NCBI RefSeq assembly: GCF_000699445.3 | Contig: NC_067197.1 | Location: forward strand, 9,306,152 to 9,370,151 | From: Schistosoma haematobium | Lineage: Eukaryota > Platyhelminthes > Trematoda > Strigeidida > Schistosomatidae | DNA: 64,000 nucleotides | Direction: 5' to 3' | Shown here: positions 1-11,985 of the stretch, one piece after another | Position numbering within the stretch: position 1 is the stretch's first letter | Layout of the letters: each line of letters starts with the position of its first letter | The notes under the pieces: model-generated | What the model saw: only the letters and a program-made list of their open reading frames with translations | What the model was told of the DNA's origin: nothing | Databases searched by the model: none | Program-made: the position numbers and the translations under genes

Positions 1-64
1 CTTTTCGCTTGAACTCCTGCAGTTACATCTTGAAGCTAGTCATTGGTGAACACATGATTGTTAT

Positions 65-125
65 CAGTACGGGGGTTTGTGGGGATTGCAGTATTTTAAA
101 AGTTTTATATTTATTAAAATATACG
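65..125 (-). repeat. SINE 3'-end fragment (second tRNA-SINE family)
   Basis: The stretch with 'gggtttgtggggattgcagt' resembles the 3' end, read on minus, of the tRNA-derived SINE copy at 48485-48790. It is short and diverged, so the call rests on one local match. The remaining sequence up to about 1.3 kb shows no gene or repeat that I recognise. Confidence 0.3.
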
Positions 126-1318
126 ATTAAGATCCTTTTTAATATGAAGAATGAAAGGAAGCGTTTTTGCTTGACAGTAACTGTATACATAATTGGTCAA
201 CACAGTCATAACGTAATGACTTTCAATAGAGAAAATTCTTGAGAGTCAGTTACAGTTAGATAATTAACTTTACAATTGGTTTATTATTGTGTAGAGGATC
301 AATATCAAGCATGTCTAATCCTTTAGTGGTAATGAAATCATGTCAATGAAGCTATGTGATCACAATGTTTAGATGCTATGTAGTATCGCAAGGGTTTGGA
401 TCTTACTGAGAGCATGCGTTACCAAAAGATTCCAGGTAGGGCATATTGACAAGTGCCGACAATTATCTTCAAACACCTGACACAATTAAATACACTGTAG
501 TTTCATACTTCTAATTTCTAAATAAAAGAAATAAACCTATAAAAAAGCACCCTATAGATGAGATAAAGAGTTCAGTAAAACTTTTTTTCCAATAAATTTC
601 ATACTGTTTTAATTACTTAATAATTAATTGTAGCTTTTGTGAATAATTAAACAAACCATGATACTCTGGAAATTACAAATGATCAAAAGAAAAACCAAAA
701 TAAAGGAACATTAGAAAAAACAGATTAAAAGAAATGGTGATATGGATGAGAGTAAATATATTCAGTAACTATGATTCACTAAGATAATATAATTACAAAT
801 TACTGTACATTATAGATAATAAAGATTAAAATTTTTTTCAGAAATATCATTTATTGTTCACAAACTTAATTGGATAACTAAAAATACCAAGTCCCACAAT
901 TTCGATTCATTATCATGATGAAACTTGTACTTAGATTAATTTAATGACGATAGTTACATTATGATAATATATATTTACATTAGTTTGTAGAGTTAGTGAG
1001 TAACAATTTACATGAAATAAATTTAAGTTGTTTTGTTAATAAAATTACTGTTCCTGGTTATCACAAAACTCTAATATCATATTTAAAAGCATAAATATCG
1101 CCGAAAACACGGATTTCGACGCAAATATGAGTAGTATTACCTAAATGTAATACCACATTGAACACGGTAAACATATTTACATTATATATATTACAAGCAA
1201 CTAGAATCATTCATCCAAACAGATTACTACTGACATTATTCATTTATCTTTCGTGTGAATATAAGCCAGTAAATACTAGTGACGTTTGAATGTATATACC
1301 ATTTGGTTGTAACCTTTC

Positions 1319-1450
1319 TGGTTATCGTTTTTTTAGAAAAGCTTTATTCTATAGGATGTGGTAGCTCACCCCATGTCTAACGATTATTCTTTATCCAGGC
1401 ATGGGGCTGGCAGTAATCCTGGAAGGGGTCCAAGTGAAGTTGGTTGTAGC
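1319..1450 (-). repeat. RTE-type retrotransposon 5'-UTR fragment
   Basis: This segment aligns by eye with the 5' leader of the full-length RTE element at 54020-54147. The shared order of blocks is a T-rich run, 'ccccatg', a pyrimidine-rich stretch, 'gggctggcagtaa', then 'ctggaagggg'. It is an isolated 5' leader piece on the minus strand with no coding part next to it, so it is a decayed or rearranged copy. The orientation is opposite to the decayed RTE coding fragment at 2048-3285. Confidence 0.6.
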
Positions 1451-2047
1451 TATTAGTTTGTGAATAATATAACAATAAAAATCATACTTTCTTAGTATAC
1501 CAGTAAATTATAAATATAAATAAGTAGGTAAATTATAAGTAAGCACTGATGCGTGATTTGGGTTTACTTCCGAATATTTCTACTTTCATTTTATCATTAG
1601 GCTGAATAATCCTCCAGTATATTTCCGATCGGTGTCTAGTGTCATTGAACTGATCATGGGTCATACGAAGACTTTCATTTCATAATGACAGTCAAAATAC
1701 GTTTACTTTAAAATGATATGATTATTGATGGATTAGAACAACTAATTTACATGCTCTTCGACGTTATGCAAGCTAATTGCTTATACTAGATGTCGCTTAT
1801 ATGTCGTCTCGGTGCATCGCTAACAGACTCATAGGAGGATATCGATTTAAACAGGAATGAATTCAGTAAATAATAAATACAAGTTTTATGAGTTCAAGAA
1901 CTAGGAAAAAAACTTAAGAATAACAGAAACGTTTATCGTTGAATACAAGTTATTGAACCCAACATTTCTTCTTCTGTGGTATTAATGAGGCCTTCTCTCC
2001 TACTAGGCAAACCATACATAATACCTTCATGACTTTAATCGATAGTA

Positions 2048-3285
2048 AATAATTTGCAGCTGAGCCAGATGAATGACGCAGTGGACGCCCAACTTCGAGA
2101 TCAACACGCCGGATTCCACAAGGACTAGTCGTGCAAGACTAAATTGTGACACTACGGATCATCGTCGAACAGTTAGTCGAATGGAACTCGTCACTATACA
2201 CCAAATTAATTGACTACAAGAAGGCATTTGACAGTGTAGACAGGAGAACATTATGGAAAATTCTTCGACACTATGGAGTTCCTGAGAAGATTGCCAACAT
2301 TATCCAGAACTGATATGACAAACTACAGTGCAAAGTGGTGCATGGAGGACAGCTGACAGACTCATTCCAAGTAAGGACTGGAGTCAAACAAGGCTTCTCA
2401 CTCTCCCCCTCCCTCTTTCTTCTGGTGATCGACTGGATTATGAAGACCTCGACATCTGAGGAAAAGCACGGAATACAATGAAGAGCTCAGAATCATTTAG
2501 ATTTGAACTTCGCAGATGACCTGGCCTTTCTATCCCATACACACAAACAAATGCAGATAAAGACAACTAATGTAGCAGGAGCCTCTGCATCAGTAGGCCT
2601 CGACATACATAACGGAAAAGCAAGATCCTCAAATGCAACACAGATAACACCAACCCAATCACATTTGACGGAGAAACTCTGGGAGATATGGAATCTTTCA
2701 CGTACCTGAGCATCATCATCGACGAACGTGGAGGATCCGATGCAGACGTAAAGGTGAGGGCTGGTAAAGCAATGGCAACATTCCTACAGTTGAAAAAAAT
2801 TGGAACTCAAAACAACTGTCAACCGATTTCAATGTTAAAATCTTCAATATGAACGTCAAGACAGTTCCGCTGTATGGAGCTGAAACTTCGCGAATTAACA
2901 CCATCATCAAAAAGGTATAAATATTTAAAAACAATTGTCTACAGAAGATACTGAATTTCCGTTGGCCGGATACCATCAGCAACAGCCTACTGTGGGAGAG
3001 AACAAATTAACTTCCAGCTGAGGAGGAAATTAGGAAAAGACTTTAGAAGTGGGTAGGACACATATTGAGGAAGTCATCAAACTGTATCACGAAGTAAGCG
3101 CTAACTTGGGATCCTGAAGGGGAACGTAAAAGAGGGAGTCCAAAGAACACATTGCGCCGAGAATTAGAAGCAGACATGTAAAGAGTAAACATCAACTGGA
3201 AAAGATTGTCCAGGACAGAGTTGGATTGAGAATTCTGGTGGATAGTCTACGCTCCTCTATGAGGGGTAACAGGAGTAATTAAGTT
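2048..3285 (+). mobile_element. Decayed RTE-clade retrotransposon, RT to 3' end
   Basis: Read on plus, this matches the central and 3' parts of the full-length RTE copy at 50931-54147. Recognisable pieces are a 'QAGF'-like block, 'DYKKAFDSVDRRT' near 2212-2250, 'GGQLTDSFQVRTG' near 2344, and a reverse-transcriptase 'FADDLAFLS' box near 2503-2530. The C-terminal 'ERTN' and 'RGRPKN'-type segments follow. Many stops and small indels break every frame, so this is a non-functional relic, clearly older than the copies at 18.6 and 50.9 kb. It ends near 3285 without the (TAAG)n tail seen in the young copies. Confidence 0.85.
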
Positions 3286-3299
3286 CTAGAGTGAGTGTC

Positions 3300-3395
3300 G
3301 TTCTCAACTCCCGATAAAGGATGAGAGTTGGGCATGGGGTTAGTAACTGCATCTCGTGGAAAAACTCTTGCTAAGAAAACGTTAGCCAGGAACAA
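3300..3395 (+). repeat. RTE 5'-leader-like segment directly after an RTE 3' end
   Basis: The run containing 'gagttgggcatggggttag' matches, on plus, the complement of the 5' leader of the RTE element near 54020-54110. It lies about 15 bp past the 3' end of the decayed RTE fragment and has the same orientation, so the layout is 3' end followed by 5' leader. It may be a head-to-tail remnant of two insertions, or a shared UTR block. Confidence 0.55.
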
Positions 3396-3614
3396 AGTCT
3401 AAAAGGTAGTGAGAAATATCAGTTTTAATTTTTCCTAATTTTTCGCTGGCCTATTGCTCACCCTCACCTCAGTTATACATGGAAAACAATAAACAAAATG
3501 AATCAAATACAAACTATGTCCTCGGTTTTTTTATTTCAACACTATTTACTGCTATCTGAATGAACTAGAATTTATTATTGCAATGAGTTGTGTGGATTGT
3601 TCAAATCCATTTGA

Positions 3615-3690
3615 ATTATGAACCGATCTAAGTTTGACCACCGTTAAAATTCCTCATCAGTGCGCATCCACGACCAAACAAAAATTGACC
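3615..3690 (-). repeat. Internally deleted SINE fragment
   Basis: Read on minus, the segment holds 'ggatgcgcactgatgagga' and then jumps to the 'ggtggtcaaacttagatcgg' part of the SINE. It is an internally deleted copy of the second tRNA-SINE family, opposite in orientation to the copy that begins about 60 bp further on. Confidence 0.45.
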
Positions 3691-3752
3691 AGTGGAACTA
3701 ATCTATTTCATGTGTGAGGAAATTACCTGCCAAAGACAATGGAAAATGGTCG

Positions 3753-3995
3753 CGCTGTCATAGGCTGATTGAGATTAGACCTTAGCACCGTTGGATGCCT
3801 AATTAGAGGTTCAGAAGTTAAGCGTTCGCATGCGAGACCAAAGGACCTGGGTTCGAATCCAGTGTGAGAGGTTGTGGGTGCTCACTGCTGAGGGACCCAT
3901 ACTCAAGAGGAATGACTGTCCAGTGCATCCAAGTTTCCAATGGATACCAAGCTTAGATCGGTTCGTAATTGTAATCAAATCTATTGATTGGCTAG
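3753..3995 (+). repeat. tRNA-derived SINE, second family, with degraded hammerhead motif
   Basis: A tRNA-like head with a B-box-like 'gggttcgaatcc' (about 3849) is followed by the family's conserved body ('gctcactgctgaggg', 'actgtccagtgc', then the 3' part with 'cttagatcggttcg'). The body corresponds to a hammerhead ribozyme (CTGANGA core, stem II, GAAA, stem III, GTC), but here the core reads CTGAGGG and GAAT. The stem I halves 'cactg' and 'cagtg' survive. The ribozyme is probably inactive. The ORF across it is not a gene. Confidence 0.7.
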
Positions 3996-4884
3996 CTAGC
4001 GATTTATCATCTCATATTTATCATACAAAGAGGAAATGATATTGATAAAACCATTACAAGGTTAACAATAATCATTTTCTTGTTTACCGTTTGAATAAAT
4101 TCAATTCACACACAAGAATATCATAAACAATATGATAACCATTGAGCAGAAAAAAACTGATGGATCAAAGGTAAACAATCATGAGTTTAATGAAACAAGA
4201 CAGTTTATTCGTAAAATTTAACAAGTTTACTGCATGGTCAACATATCTGCTTCTATACACACACACATAGATATAAATTTGCATTTTCATTAAAAAGTTG
4301 AGGAAGGGGTTGGGATGGAATATGAATCATCAACCTAATCTTTTCATACACAATACTGAGTTATAAATCAGGGAAAAAACGATTGATTGTTAACAGTAAA
4401 ATGAGCGAGAACTAAATAATAACAGAAAAAAACTATGTACATATTGACAGTAGGATGAGTAAGTATTTGGGAGAAATTTTTTTCAGGTTATATAGTTCTT
4501 CCTCGAAATAATAACGTGATGAACGAATTATTCTTTTTTAAAATATTCATTTGGTATATAGCAAAACTAATGTAGAGAATTAGAAGATTACTTGTAAGTA
4601 GATGAAATAGATTAGAAATTAGGTCAAGAGAAAAAAGAGATTAACTCTTTTTTTTCTACATATATAATACAGTATTTTTATTTAATGAAGAAATTCTGAA
4701 AATGAAAAGCTTATTGGGTGATCTATGTCATTATTTAGATTTTGTAAAAAAATAATACATGGACGTTGAATAAGTTGATGAGATATAAACCAATGACTGA
4801 TTTGATTGGTGATTTAGCGCTCTACAATTAAACGTATAGGAAAAGGATTTTTGTTGTTAATTTACTCGCCAATGAATGAATGAA

Positions 4885-5045
4885 ACTAAATCCCGCGAGA
4901 GGGACCGTGGATGCGCACTGTTGAGGAGTCTCGCAATAGGAAGAAACGGCCGTTCAGTGCTTCCAGGTTTTCAATAGTGGTCCAACATCATTCGGTTCAA
5001 GATCTTAATCAAAAACTTAATCTCCACAACCCTATACTGTTAGTT
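4885..5045 (+). repeat. tRNA-derived SINE, second family, 5'-truncated
   Basis: The copy begins at the end of the tRNA-like part ('aatcccgcgagaggg') and runs through the hammerhead-like body to 'atctccacaacccta', the typical 3' end of this family in the window. It is one of the best preserved copies of the ribozyme part. Confidence 0.75.
4915..4960 (+). ncRNA. Hammerhead ribozyme-like motif in SINE
   Basis: Stem I halves GCACTG (4915-4920) and CAGTGC (4955-4960) are perfectly complementary. Between them lie a core TTGAGGAG (4921-4928; the consensus begins CTGANGA, so C3 is changed to T), a stem-II region, GAAAC (4943-4947), the very short GC stem III, and cleavage triplet GTT (4952-4954). 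The architecture is that of a hammerhead with minimal stem III. The C3 change and a broken stem II base pair should lower or abolish activity. Confidence 0.6.
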
Positions 5046-5942
5046 CTTTATATTATCATCCTAATCCAGTAGAACTGAAAATACCAAGTAACTGTTCGCT
5101 GTCAGTTAAAGGATGGCGACTTAAAGATATTACAAAAATAATCTCAGATACTGAGAGAACTTGAAGGTTATCACTCATTCAAGATGATAAATTACTATTT
5201 CACATAAGAAAATTAATTTTTGCTGTTGAATTTTTCGACTTGGATGATGTAATTGTCAAACTGTCATTGTCTTTCAAGACATCATCACTGCCTACATTAC
5301 GTTGACTTCTACAAACTGAGTAGCAAATCTTCTGCAGGATTTCACAATCAATAATTTATCATAACCTACAGTCTAGACACTTTGAAAGTAATGTTTAAGC
5401 TTGAAGCAAATTTTCACGTTTTAGTAAGACTTCAAGTTAAATTTAAATGAGATAAACTTGGTTGAAAAATTAAATAAATGATGGTCATGTTGTATAAGTG
5501 GGTTGAGTTAAAGTTTAGATGTCGACAAAAAAGCTAGTTAAATCACCGTCTACTTTTACAGAATTATTTATAGTCTTGAAATAAGTATAATGAGTTCAAG
5601 ACATAAATCGAGAATATTTGGTATGAAATTTTATGAAACAGTGAAAAGGTTTATATTTATTAAATCCTATTAGTCATAAGGCTTTTAACTTTTTACATTC
5701 GTCCCTTAGTTAAAATTACACAGAACAAAGAAATGAACGTTAGCCAAACTGAAGAATTTTGGCGTTTCCTTCAAACATTATTTGAAGAATACTTTTTTCT
5801 TTAGTCAATTGAGAGTAATAATATCGTCTGGGAGGGTTATTTTAGAACAATTTTTCTCATAAAATACATTTAATTGGTATTTAAAGAAATATTTAAAAAA
5901 AATTAAAAGCTAAATTTAATTTTCTGCTAATAATCAACTTAC

Positions 5943-6024
5943 AGGCATCCCATATCGGTGAACAACCAATCGCAAAGCTTCATCTACTTCCAAACCAGAA
6001 ATGTTTAAAGATTTCAGAAGAATC
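5943..6024 (-). CDS. Exon F of Sec7-domain ARF-GEF (internal exon)
   Basis: This 82-nt exon is bounded on minus by an acceptor (ATATAG before 6024) and a donor (GTAAG after 5943). It starts with one nucleotide completing the codon left by exon E and ends in phase 0. Its product contains SLNISGLEVDEALRLVV and ends HRYGMP. In Sec7 domains the segment F/L-x-(G)L-x-x-DEALR-x-(F) leads straight into the catalytic 'PGE' loop, so this exon stops just before the Glu finger, which should be in the next exon. I did not find that exon in the remaining 5.9 kb and it may lie beyond the window. The intron separating F from E is 14.5 kb and is full of repeats. Homology is inferred from motifs; splice phase and context make it strong. 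Confidence 0.8.
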
Positions 6025-7409
6025 CTATATTCAAAATAAGTACGAAATAAATCTTTTAAAGTAAATTTTAGTTAAGATTATTAGTTATAAATAATGATCT
6101 TCAGAGTTGAAGATTATGAAGATTCGAGACAAGCAGAATGATTATTGAAGCCCTACTACTAATCAGGTTACACTTTAAACTGAATCTCAGATTGAAAGAA
6201 TGATCATAGTGCAATAGATGTACAGTTGACAACAGGTCAAAAACGTGAGACCAAGTATCCGAAACACTCCAAAGTCTAATTTTACTGTAAATTATGGTGT
6301 TTTTTATCAGTCAAATCAGTTCAACAGTGTACTTCATTATATCAGTGAGATATATAACCCCACAGCAATTACTCTTTAAGTGCACATGCATGTTACCAAA
6401 TATAGGAAAGAACTTGAATCACTTCTAAAATAAAGTTATATGCATTAATCAGTTATTGAAGGGTAATCAACATCAATTGTTTAGTCTTTAGTATACGTCT
6501 AATTGTAGCTATTTCACAGACTTGAAATTAGGTTTCAGATCTCATCATATTAATCGTATAACAATGCTTAGTAACGTGGTCAATTTGTCTGTTAGTAACT
6601 TGCCTTTTGGATTTATATCATAAATAAGGGATCGACACGATAATAATAGTTGCTATCCACATTTATGAATGTTAAGCGTCAGTTCTGCTAAAATTATAGC
6701 TACCATCCTTATTGATAAGTGTTAATTAAAGCCACATTTAGACTGATAATTTTCAACTGAGTACCTTTAATTTACAACTTGTAATAAATGTGTAATTGTT
6801 ATGCTCTGTTAAAAGCCTAAACTGTAAGTTTTCGACAAAGTATTGAAGTATGATAAATAAAAAATGAATAATACCAGGTTAACACAATATATTAAGTACA
6901 TTTTATGCATATTGTACATCTATGATGTCATTGACACATTTCAACAATGATTAAAGGAAAGCGAATCGGTGGTCAGTTATCTTAAACTAGCCTCTTTGCC
7001 GAAACTATTTTTACTCGTTCATCTAAATGAGGATTATTGATAGTATTGAATCTTGTGTAGTATATGTATATATATTCTAGGAATACTTATAAGTATGATA
7101 AATCATATCGTGATAATATTTGTTTTTTTACTAACTTTTACGGGAAAAAGGGTGATGATCGAAAAAAAACAAGTTAAAGAGGCAAAAGAGAAGAAAGATT
7201 GTGAAGGAAAACAATTCGAAAACATATTTATCTATCATATTTCTGTTTCTAATATCTTTATGTCTTAAAACCAGTCCAAATGAGAAGCAATCAATTCTGT
7301 TTTATTTTGAGAAAAAGAAGCAAAATGATAGTCTACTACTAATACTATTAATTTTTTTCCCGAATAACTTATACTCATAATATTGAATAAGTAGAAAAAT
7401 ACGAAATAA

Positions 7410-7800
7410 TGTAGTTAGTCAGTCGATCGTAATCAATGTAGAACCTGGTACAAATATGCATTGGCTTAAGTTGCTATATTACTCATTAAAGCAAGACGAT
7501 ATAATATTAATCGGGTGAATAACAAAGGAATAGGAATAATATAACAATAATGATAACAAGAAAGATCAAAAGATGAAAATATGGCTTAACAACAAGAAAT
7601 GGAATGGTATATATGAACGAGTATTGGAAATCAACATCTGAAGTAAAATAAAGAATGAATACACCTGTTCCACTGTGACCGATTCTACCCAATGTTACCA
7701 TTCAACTCCTCTAACTATTAACGTTGGTTATTGCCCTGTCCTTAACCAGGTAGTTTGCCTCTAGCGACATGGCTAAGACCCACAGTAAATGAAAAACGTC
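7410..7800 (-). repeat. 3' end of a non-LTR retrotransposon, decayed
   Basis: On minus this has a degraded coding tail resembling 'LSHV...LEEL...NRSQW' (7660-7790) followed by a 3' UTR ending in 'ggttctacattg...gactgac' (about 7410-7490). The same order occurs at 49086-49580 (minus) and 15494-15850 (plus), so this is a dispersed family distinct from the (TAAG)n-tailed RTE copies. The short ORF over it is a by-product. Confidence 0.5.
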
Positions 7801-8049
7801 CATTTCTCTAAGATTTTAATTCAAAAAATACAATGATATGCAGTGTATTATTCTTGAGAAGTAAAATAAAACAATAGAACTCAGAGTTTGTTCTCTTTCT
7901 ACAGTCATCGTGAAATTGTGTTATCCTCACCGGGACTGTAATCTGTCGTCAACTGTTTTAACAGATTACAAAGCTTTTAATTAAGTCATTGAACTATTGT
8001 GAGGTTGAGCGATACCGTGAATTAATTGGAGTCAAAAATGTACATTACT

Positions 8050-8260
8050 AGGTACCTGCTCAGTAGCCCAGAGGTTAAGCATTCGCAAGCCAGATAGAAT
8101 TTTCTGAGTCTGGTTTACTAAAGCGAACTTGTTGATGCGCACTATTGAGAAGTCATACACCAGGGAAAAGCACTCGTTCACTACTCTATGATTTTTGACG
8201 GCAGTCCGGCTAAGATCAGTTCGTGATCAAAGCTATGGAAATTCTACGATCTACACAAAT
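8050..8260 (+). repeat. tRNA-derived SINE, second family, decayed
   Basis: The tRNA-like start 'cagtagcccagaggttaagc' is followed by 'gatgcgcactattgagaagt' and a 3' part 'ggctaagatcagttcgtgat'. The ribozyme core is mutated beyond recognition (ATTGAGAAG, no GAAAC). Orientation is plus. Confidence 0.6.
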
Positions 8261-9365
8261 CCCTTGACACTCATAATTAAATTTTGTCAGTATAATCACT
8301 TATTGCAAAACATATAGACATATTCAACTGTCATTTCGTAAATGAAATGAAAAACACGTTCAGAATCCAATAATTAATCACAGTCTACTTACGTATTGCT
8401 GATCATTTCCAAACAAAACAAAAAAACCATTAACAGGATGAAAATGTTTTATGGAATGACAGCCTAAAATTTTTGAAATTTATGCTGTAGCTACACCAAA
8501 AAAAATACAGGAAGTTGTTATACAGATATACATATGAGCTCTTAGCATTTTACTGTTGACTAAGCCAATACATACACATACTACATTTTATAAGAAATCA
8601 GTGTAGTTAAGTAATCCGACGTGAATTATGAAATTAATTATACACTCTGTTGGATGTATACTTTAAAGAAAAATCAATGTAAAACTAGAAATGAAATAGA
8701 GAAAATTAATCACAGAAACTGTAGAACTAAACTAAATAATCACATGTATGCAATAATCAACATAAAAGAATGTTAGTTCATTTTTCACTAGTAAAACCAA
8801 ATAATAAGCATATATTATGAAACATTTTTATATTTAAATGTTGGTATACATTAGAAGAAAAAACAAACCCAGATTGCTCAGCATGATATTGAACATTTTT
8901 AGTCTTTCAAAGTGTATGTTTTAAACAGTTGCTGACAAACTAATAGAAAGTTAATGTGATGTATCATATTTTTAGTTAAAAGATAGAACATTAACTAGTA
9001 TTTAAACAAGTTACAAATAATGTTAATTAAATTGAAAACATAAAGAAAAATAATTATTTTAAATTATGTAACAGATTACATTTGTTATATTATTACTGAA
9101 GACTAAATGAATGGTAACTTTCAGCAGTAATTTATGGACTATTATCATTTTTTGGCTTGCACGTGCATAATTAGAATTTCTTTACTTCACGATGTGATAT
9201 AGTTTGTACTCCTTGTATGTATGATTGGAATATAAGATTCGTTGGGGTAAATTATTGACTTCTGGACTCTAAGGCAGGTCAGAGAGAGAAGCTACAGTAT
9301 CGTGAACCAGTAAAAACTTATCACTTGACTCAAGCTTACTAGTGCTGGTCGGACGTGTAATTGGT

Positions 9366-9860
9366 CAACTTTATTTATTTATTAATTAAACATAGACATG
9401 GGTACAAGGAGGCACAGAATATTTATGCGCCACACTTCGTCATTCGATTTGTGTGAGAGCTGGGATGCTGCCGGGGTGCCAAAACCAAAGCAGGTGGTTT
9501 TCTTAGGGGGGCCACACCTCGAGCCTTTGGCTTAGAAACCACAACAATGGAGCAACGTTAAAAGATTCAGGCCTATGGTAACCAGTGATCAACATTAGCT
9601 TCATAAGCCAACTTTCCACTCAGTAGCCTGGAGCTCATATGCACCATTGGTTTGGAATCACGGTTTTCTAACTCTTTTGGGTGGATCATCTATATCCACC
9701 AACCTTTCCGTCCTCTCAACTTCGTAAACAATACCCCGGCGCAGGAGGTCGGTGAGTAGAACTTCCTTGTCAGTGGCTGTATACGCGTGACCATGTGAGA
9801 GAATTTCGAGAGGGAAAGCCAATTCGCTCTACCCTCGGCTGTACCAGGGCATTTGGGGGC
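9366..9860 (-). repeat. ~480 bp dispersed repeat with (AAATA)n tail
   Basis: Read on minus, this starts near 'gcccccaaatgccctggtac' and ends 'tgtacccatgtctatg' with an A/T tail of AAATA units (9366-9385 on plus as 'tttatttattta'). A closely similar copy on plus lies at 21690-22170 and a more diverged one at 17185-17575. I see no reverse-transcriptase or convincing ORF. The short-unit tail suggests a non-autonomous retroposon, which is an inference. Confidence 0.65.
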
Positions 9861-9954
9861 AAAGATATTAATTCATATCAATCGAGATTTTGATTAGTGG
9901 TTTTGTCAAGATATTAATCAGCCGCCATAACATATACCACATTTCTCACCGACC

Positions 9955-9958
<4 letters not shown>

Positions 9959-10014
<56 letters not shown>
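9959..10014. repeat. (AT)n microsatellite
   Basis: About 28 uninterrupted AT dinucleotides, in the large intron of the Sec7 gene. Confidence 0.97.
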
Positions 10015-10019
<5 letters not shown>

Positions 10020-10264
10020 ATGAGTGTTGGATTTACTGTACCAGATAGAATATTTGGTGTTTAATCAAAACATTGAAAAGAACAATACACATGTATATAG
10101 GGTGTTGATAATTTAATTTTACACCAAATAACATAATAAAATTATTGCATAAAATTCTCTCGTATCAATAAAATTGTAGTTAAGAGAAACATCAGTGTTT
10201 GAAATGGTTATGTAGTATAAACTTCTAACAAATTAAATGTTTTTTAGCTAACTCTAAAGTCCCA

Positions 10265-10560
10265 ATCAATCAGTCAGTCAGCCATATAAATAGTATGGGA
10301 CACGGGACAAATGTACAGTAGTTTAAGTTATCACAGCTAATATCAATACAATAGAAGAGAAAATTAACAAAATGTAAAGCATGTGAATGTTGGTAATAAG
10401 ACGCTTTAAGAGAAAGAATGAATTCAGAAAAAAATATGGAATAATACTAAAACTTATAATTTAGGAAAGAGTAAAGGGTAAAGAGAGGGTGGATCGGAAA
10501 AATGATCACTTTATGAGAAATATCTTTTAAGGTCTCCAACCATTGGTTACAGTTAGATTG
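10265..10560 (-). repeat. Decayed non-LTR 3' end, same family as 49086-49580
   Basis: Weak match on minus: 'cagtcagtcagcca' near 10271, a spacer, then 'tctccaaccattggtta' near 10533. These are the terminal and inner landmarks of the 49.1-49.6 kb copy. Only the landmarks remain. Confidence 0.35.
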
Positions 10561-10834
10561 AAAACTGTAATATGAAAATCTAAATTTCCTGATATTCCAT
10601 TAACAGAAAACATTGATGTCTTTGTCTTTCAGCCCTTGACGTTCCCTCAATCTATTTGTATGCTTTTAGCTTGTTTAACACATTGTTTTTCATTACTGTA
10701 AGGGTGCTTCACAGATGGTTAAATATTATAGTATAATTTACGAACTGATCCTAAATATAAAACTATTTAAAAAGGGGAAACATACGACAGCTACTTTAAT
10801 CTAGTATGGGACTCAGTAGTGCGCATTCAACGCC

Positions 10835-11000
10835 AAATTAGTGGCCTAGAGATGAGCAGCACGCTGAAAGATCTTAATGTCTTAGGTTCGATCCCTCGTC
10901 GGGTTGTGGATGTTCACTCCTAAAGAGCACTGTACTAAAATAAAATAGCTGCCCAATGCTTCTTGATTTTCAATGGTTATCTGGCTAATATTACTTCATG
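10835..11000 (+). repeat. tRNA-derived SINE, decayed
   Basis: A tRNA-like head ('gtggcctagagatgagc' and a B-box-like 'aggttcgatccc') is followed by 'gttgtggatgttcactcct' and a 3' part with 'cccaatgcttcttgattttc', as in the second SINE family. The hammerhead core is not preserved. Confidence 0.6.
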
Positions 11001-11839
11001 ATGTGAACTATAACACATATTTTGAGTCTAAACATTACTTTCAGTCTTTGGAAGATGGAGTTCACTATGTACAAACAAATATAAAGCTTATTTATTCATA
11101 GATTTTAATATACAAATGTGTCCATCTACCTAGTACATTTTATTTGCTTTCCTTATTAAGGAAGTAATATAGGCGTATTCAGTAGTGGAAAGAGTTGTTG
11201 GATTAAGAAATAAGCATTCAGTTAGTAAGATAGCGTTTATGTCATGATTACATTTGTGATAGAGTTCCAAGTAACGAAATAATTGAAAAAAATATGAATG
11301 AACAAGTAATAAGGTAATTGATGGTAACCAAACTATTGATGAGATTCATGGAAGTAAATCATAAAAATCAATTTATCAATATCAATATTCTGCCAACTTT
11401 TCTATTGTAGTTACTTTGTAAAAAAATAATCTCAAGCCGACATCCGTAATCTTTGACATCAGATTTAAAAACAAAAGTGAACAAGTTAAATGAATATCAC
11501 ATTAGATACTATACTATATAATCAACATTTAGATAACGAATACTAATATGTCAACGTCTTCATACCATTTTGATCGATTATGACAATTAATAAGATAAAT
11601 ATTAAATATGAATGAATTTAAGGGATGTTATCCTGTATGAATGTATATTTTATATTCAAATATATTCACTGCCTGCATTATTGGCATACAAGGCAACTAA
11701 GGGACTCAATGAATTTTTTTCGAAGCGAGTGATAACTGACAGACAAGACGAAGAGATAAGCAAAACTTATTACTGAAAACACTGAACACTGGTCATGTTA
11801 TGTCGTGAATTAACTAAACATCGGAGTTATAACCTAATC

Positions 11840-11985
11840 GCCAGTAGTATATTCAATGATTCTGGATTCAACTCCATATGGATGTTTTGGCACGCACTGT
11901 TGAGTATAGTTGTGCATACAGTGGGATTTAATTTCTTTAGCGGTTTTACCAGCTAATAGCAGCCATGATAAAACCTATCATTAAA
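11840..11985 (+). repeat. tRNA-derived SINE, strongly decayed
   Basis: Only landmarks remain: 'ctggattcaactcc' (B-box position), 'ggcacgcactgttgag' and 'gcggttttaccagctaat'. Their order fits the second SINE family on plus. About 12-13.4 kb I see no further gene, only AT-rich intron sequence. Confidence 0.4.

Noticed and set aside
3830..4039. ORF in a region with tRNA-like 'gggttcgaatcc' and a possible tRNA gene
   Set aside because: The tRNA-like part is the head of a SINE; the cloverleaf is not maintained and the copy continues into the hammerhead body.
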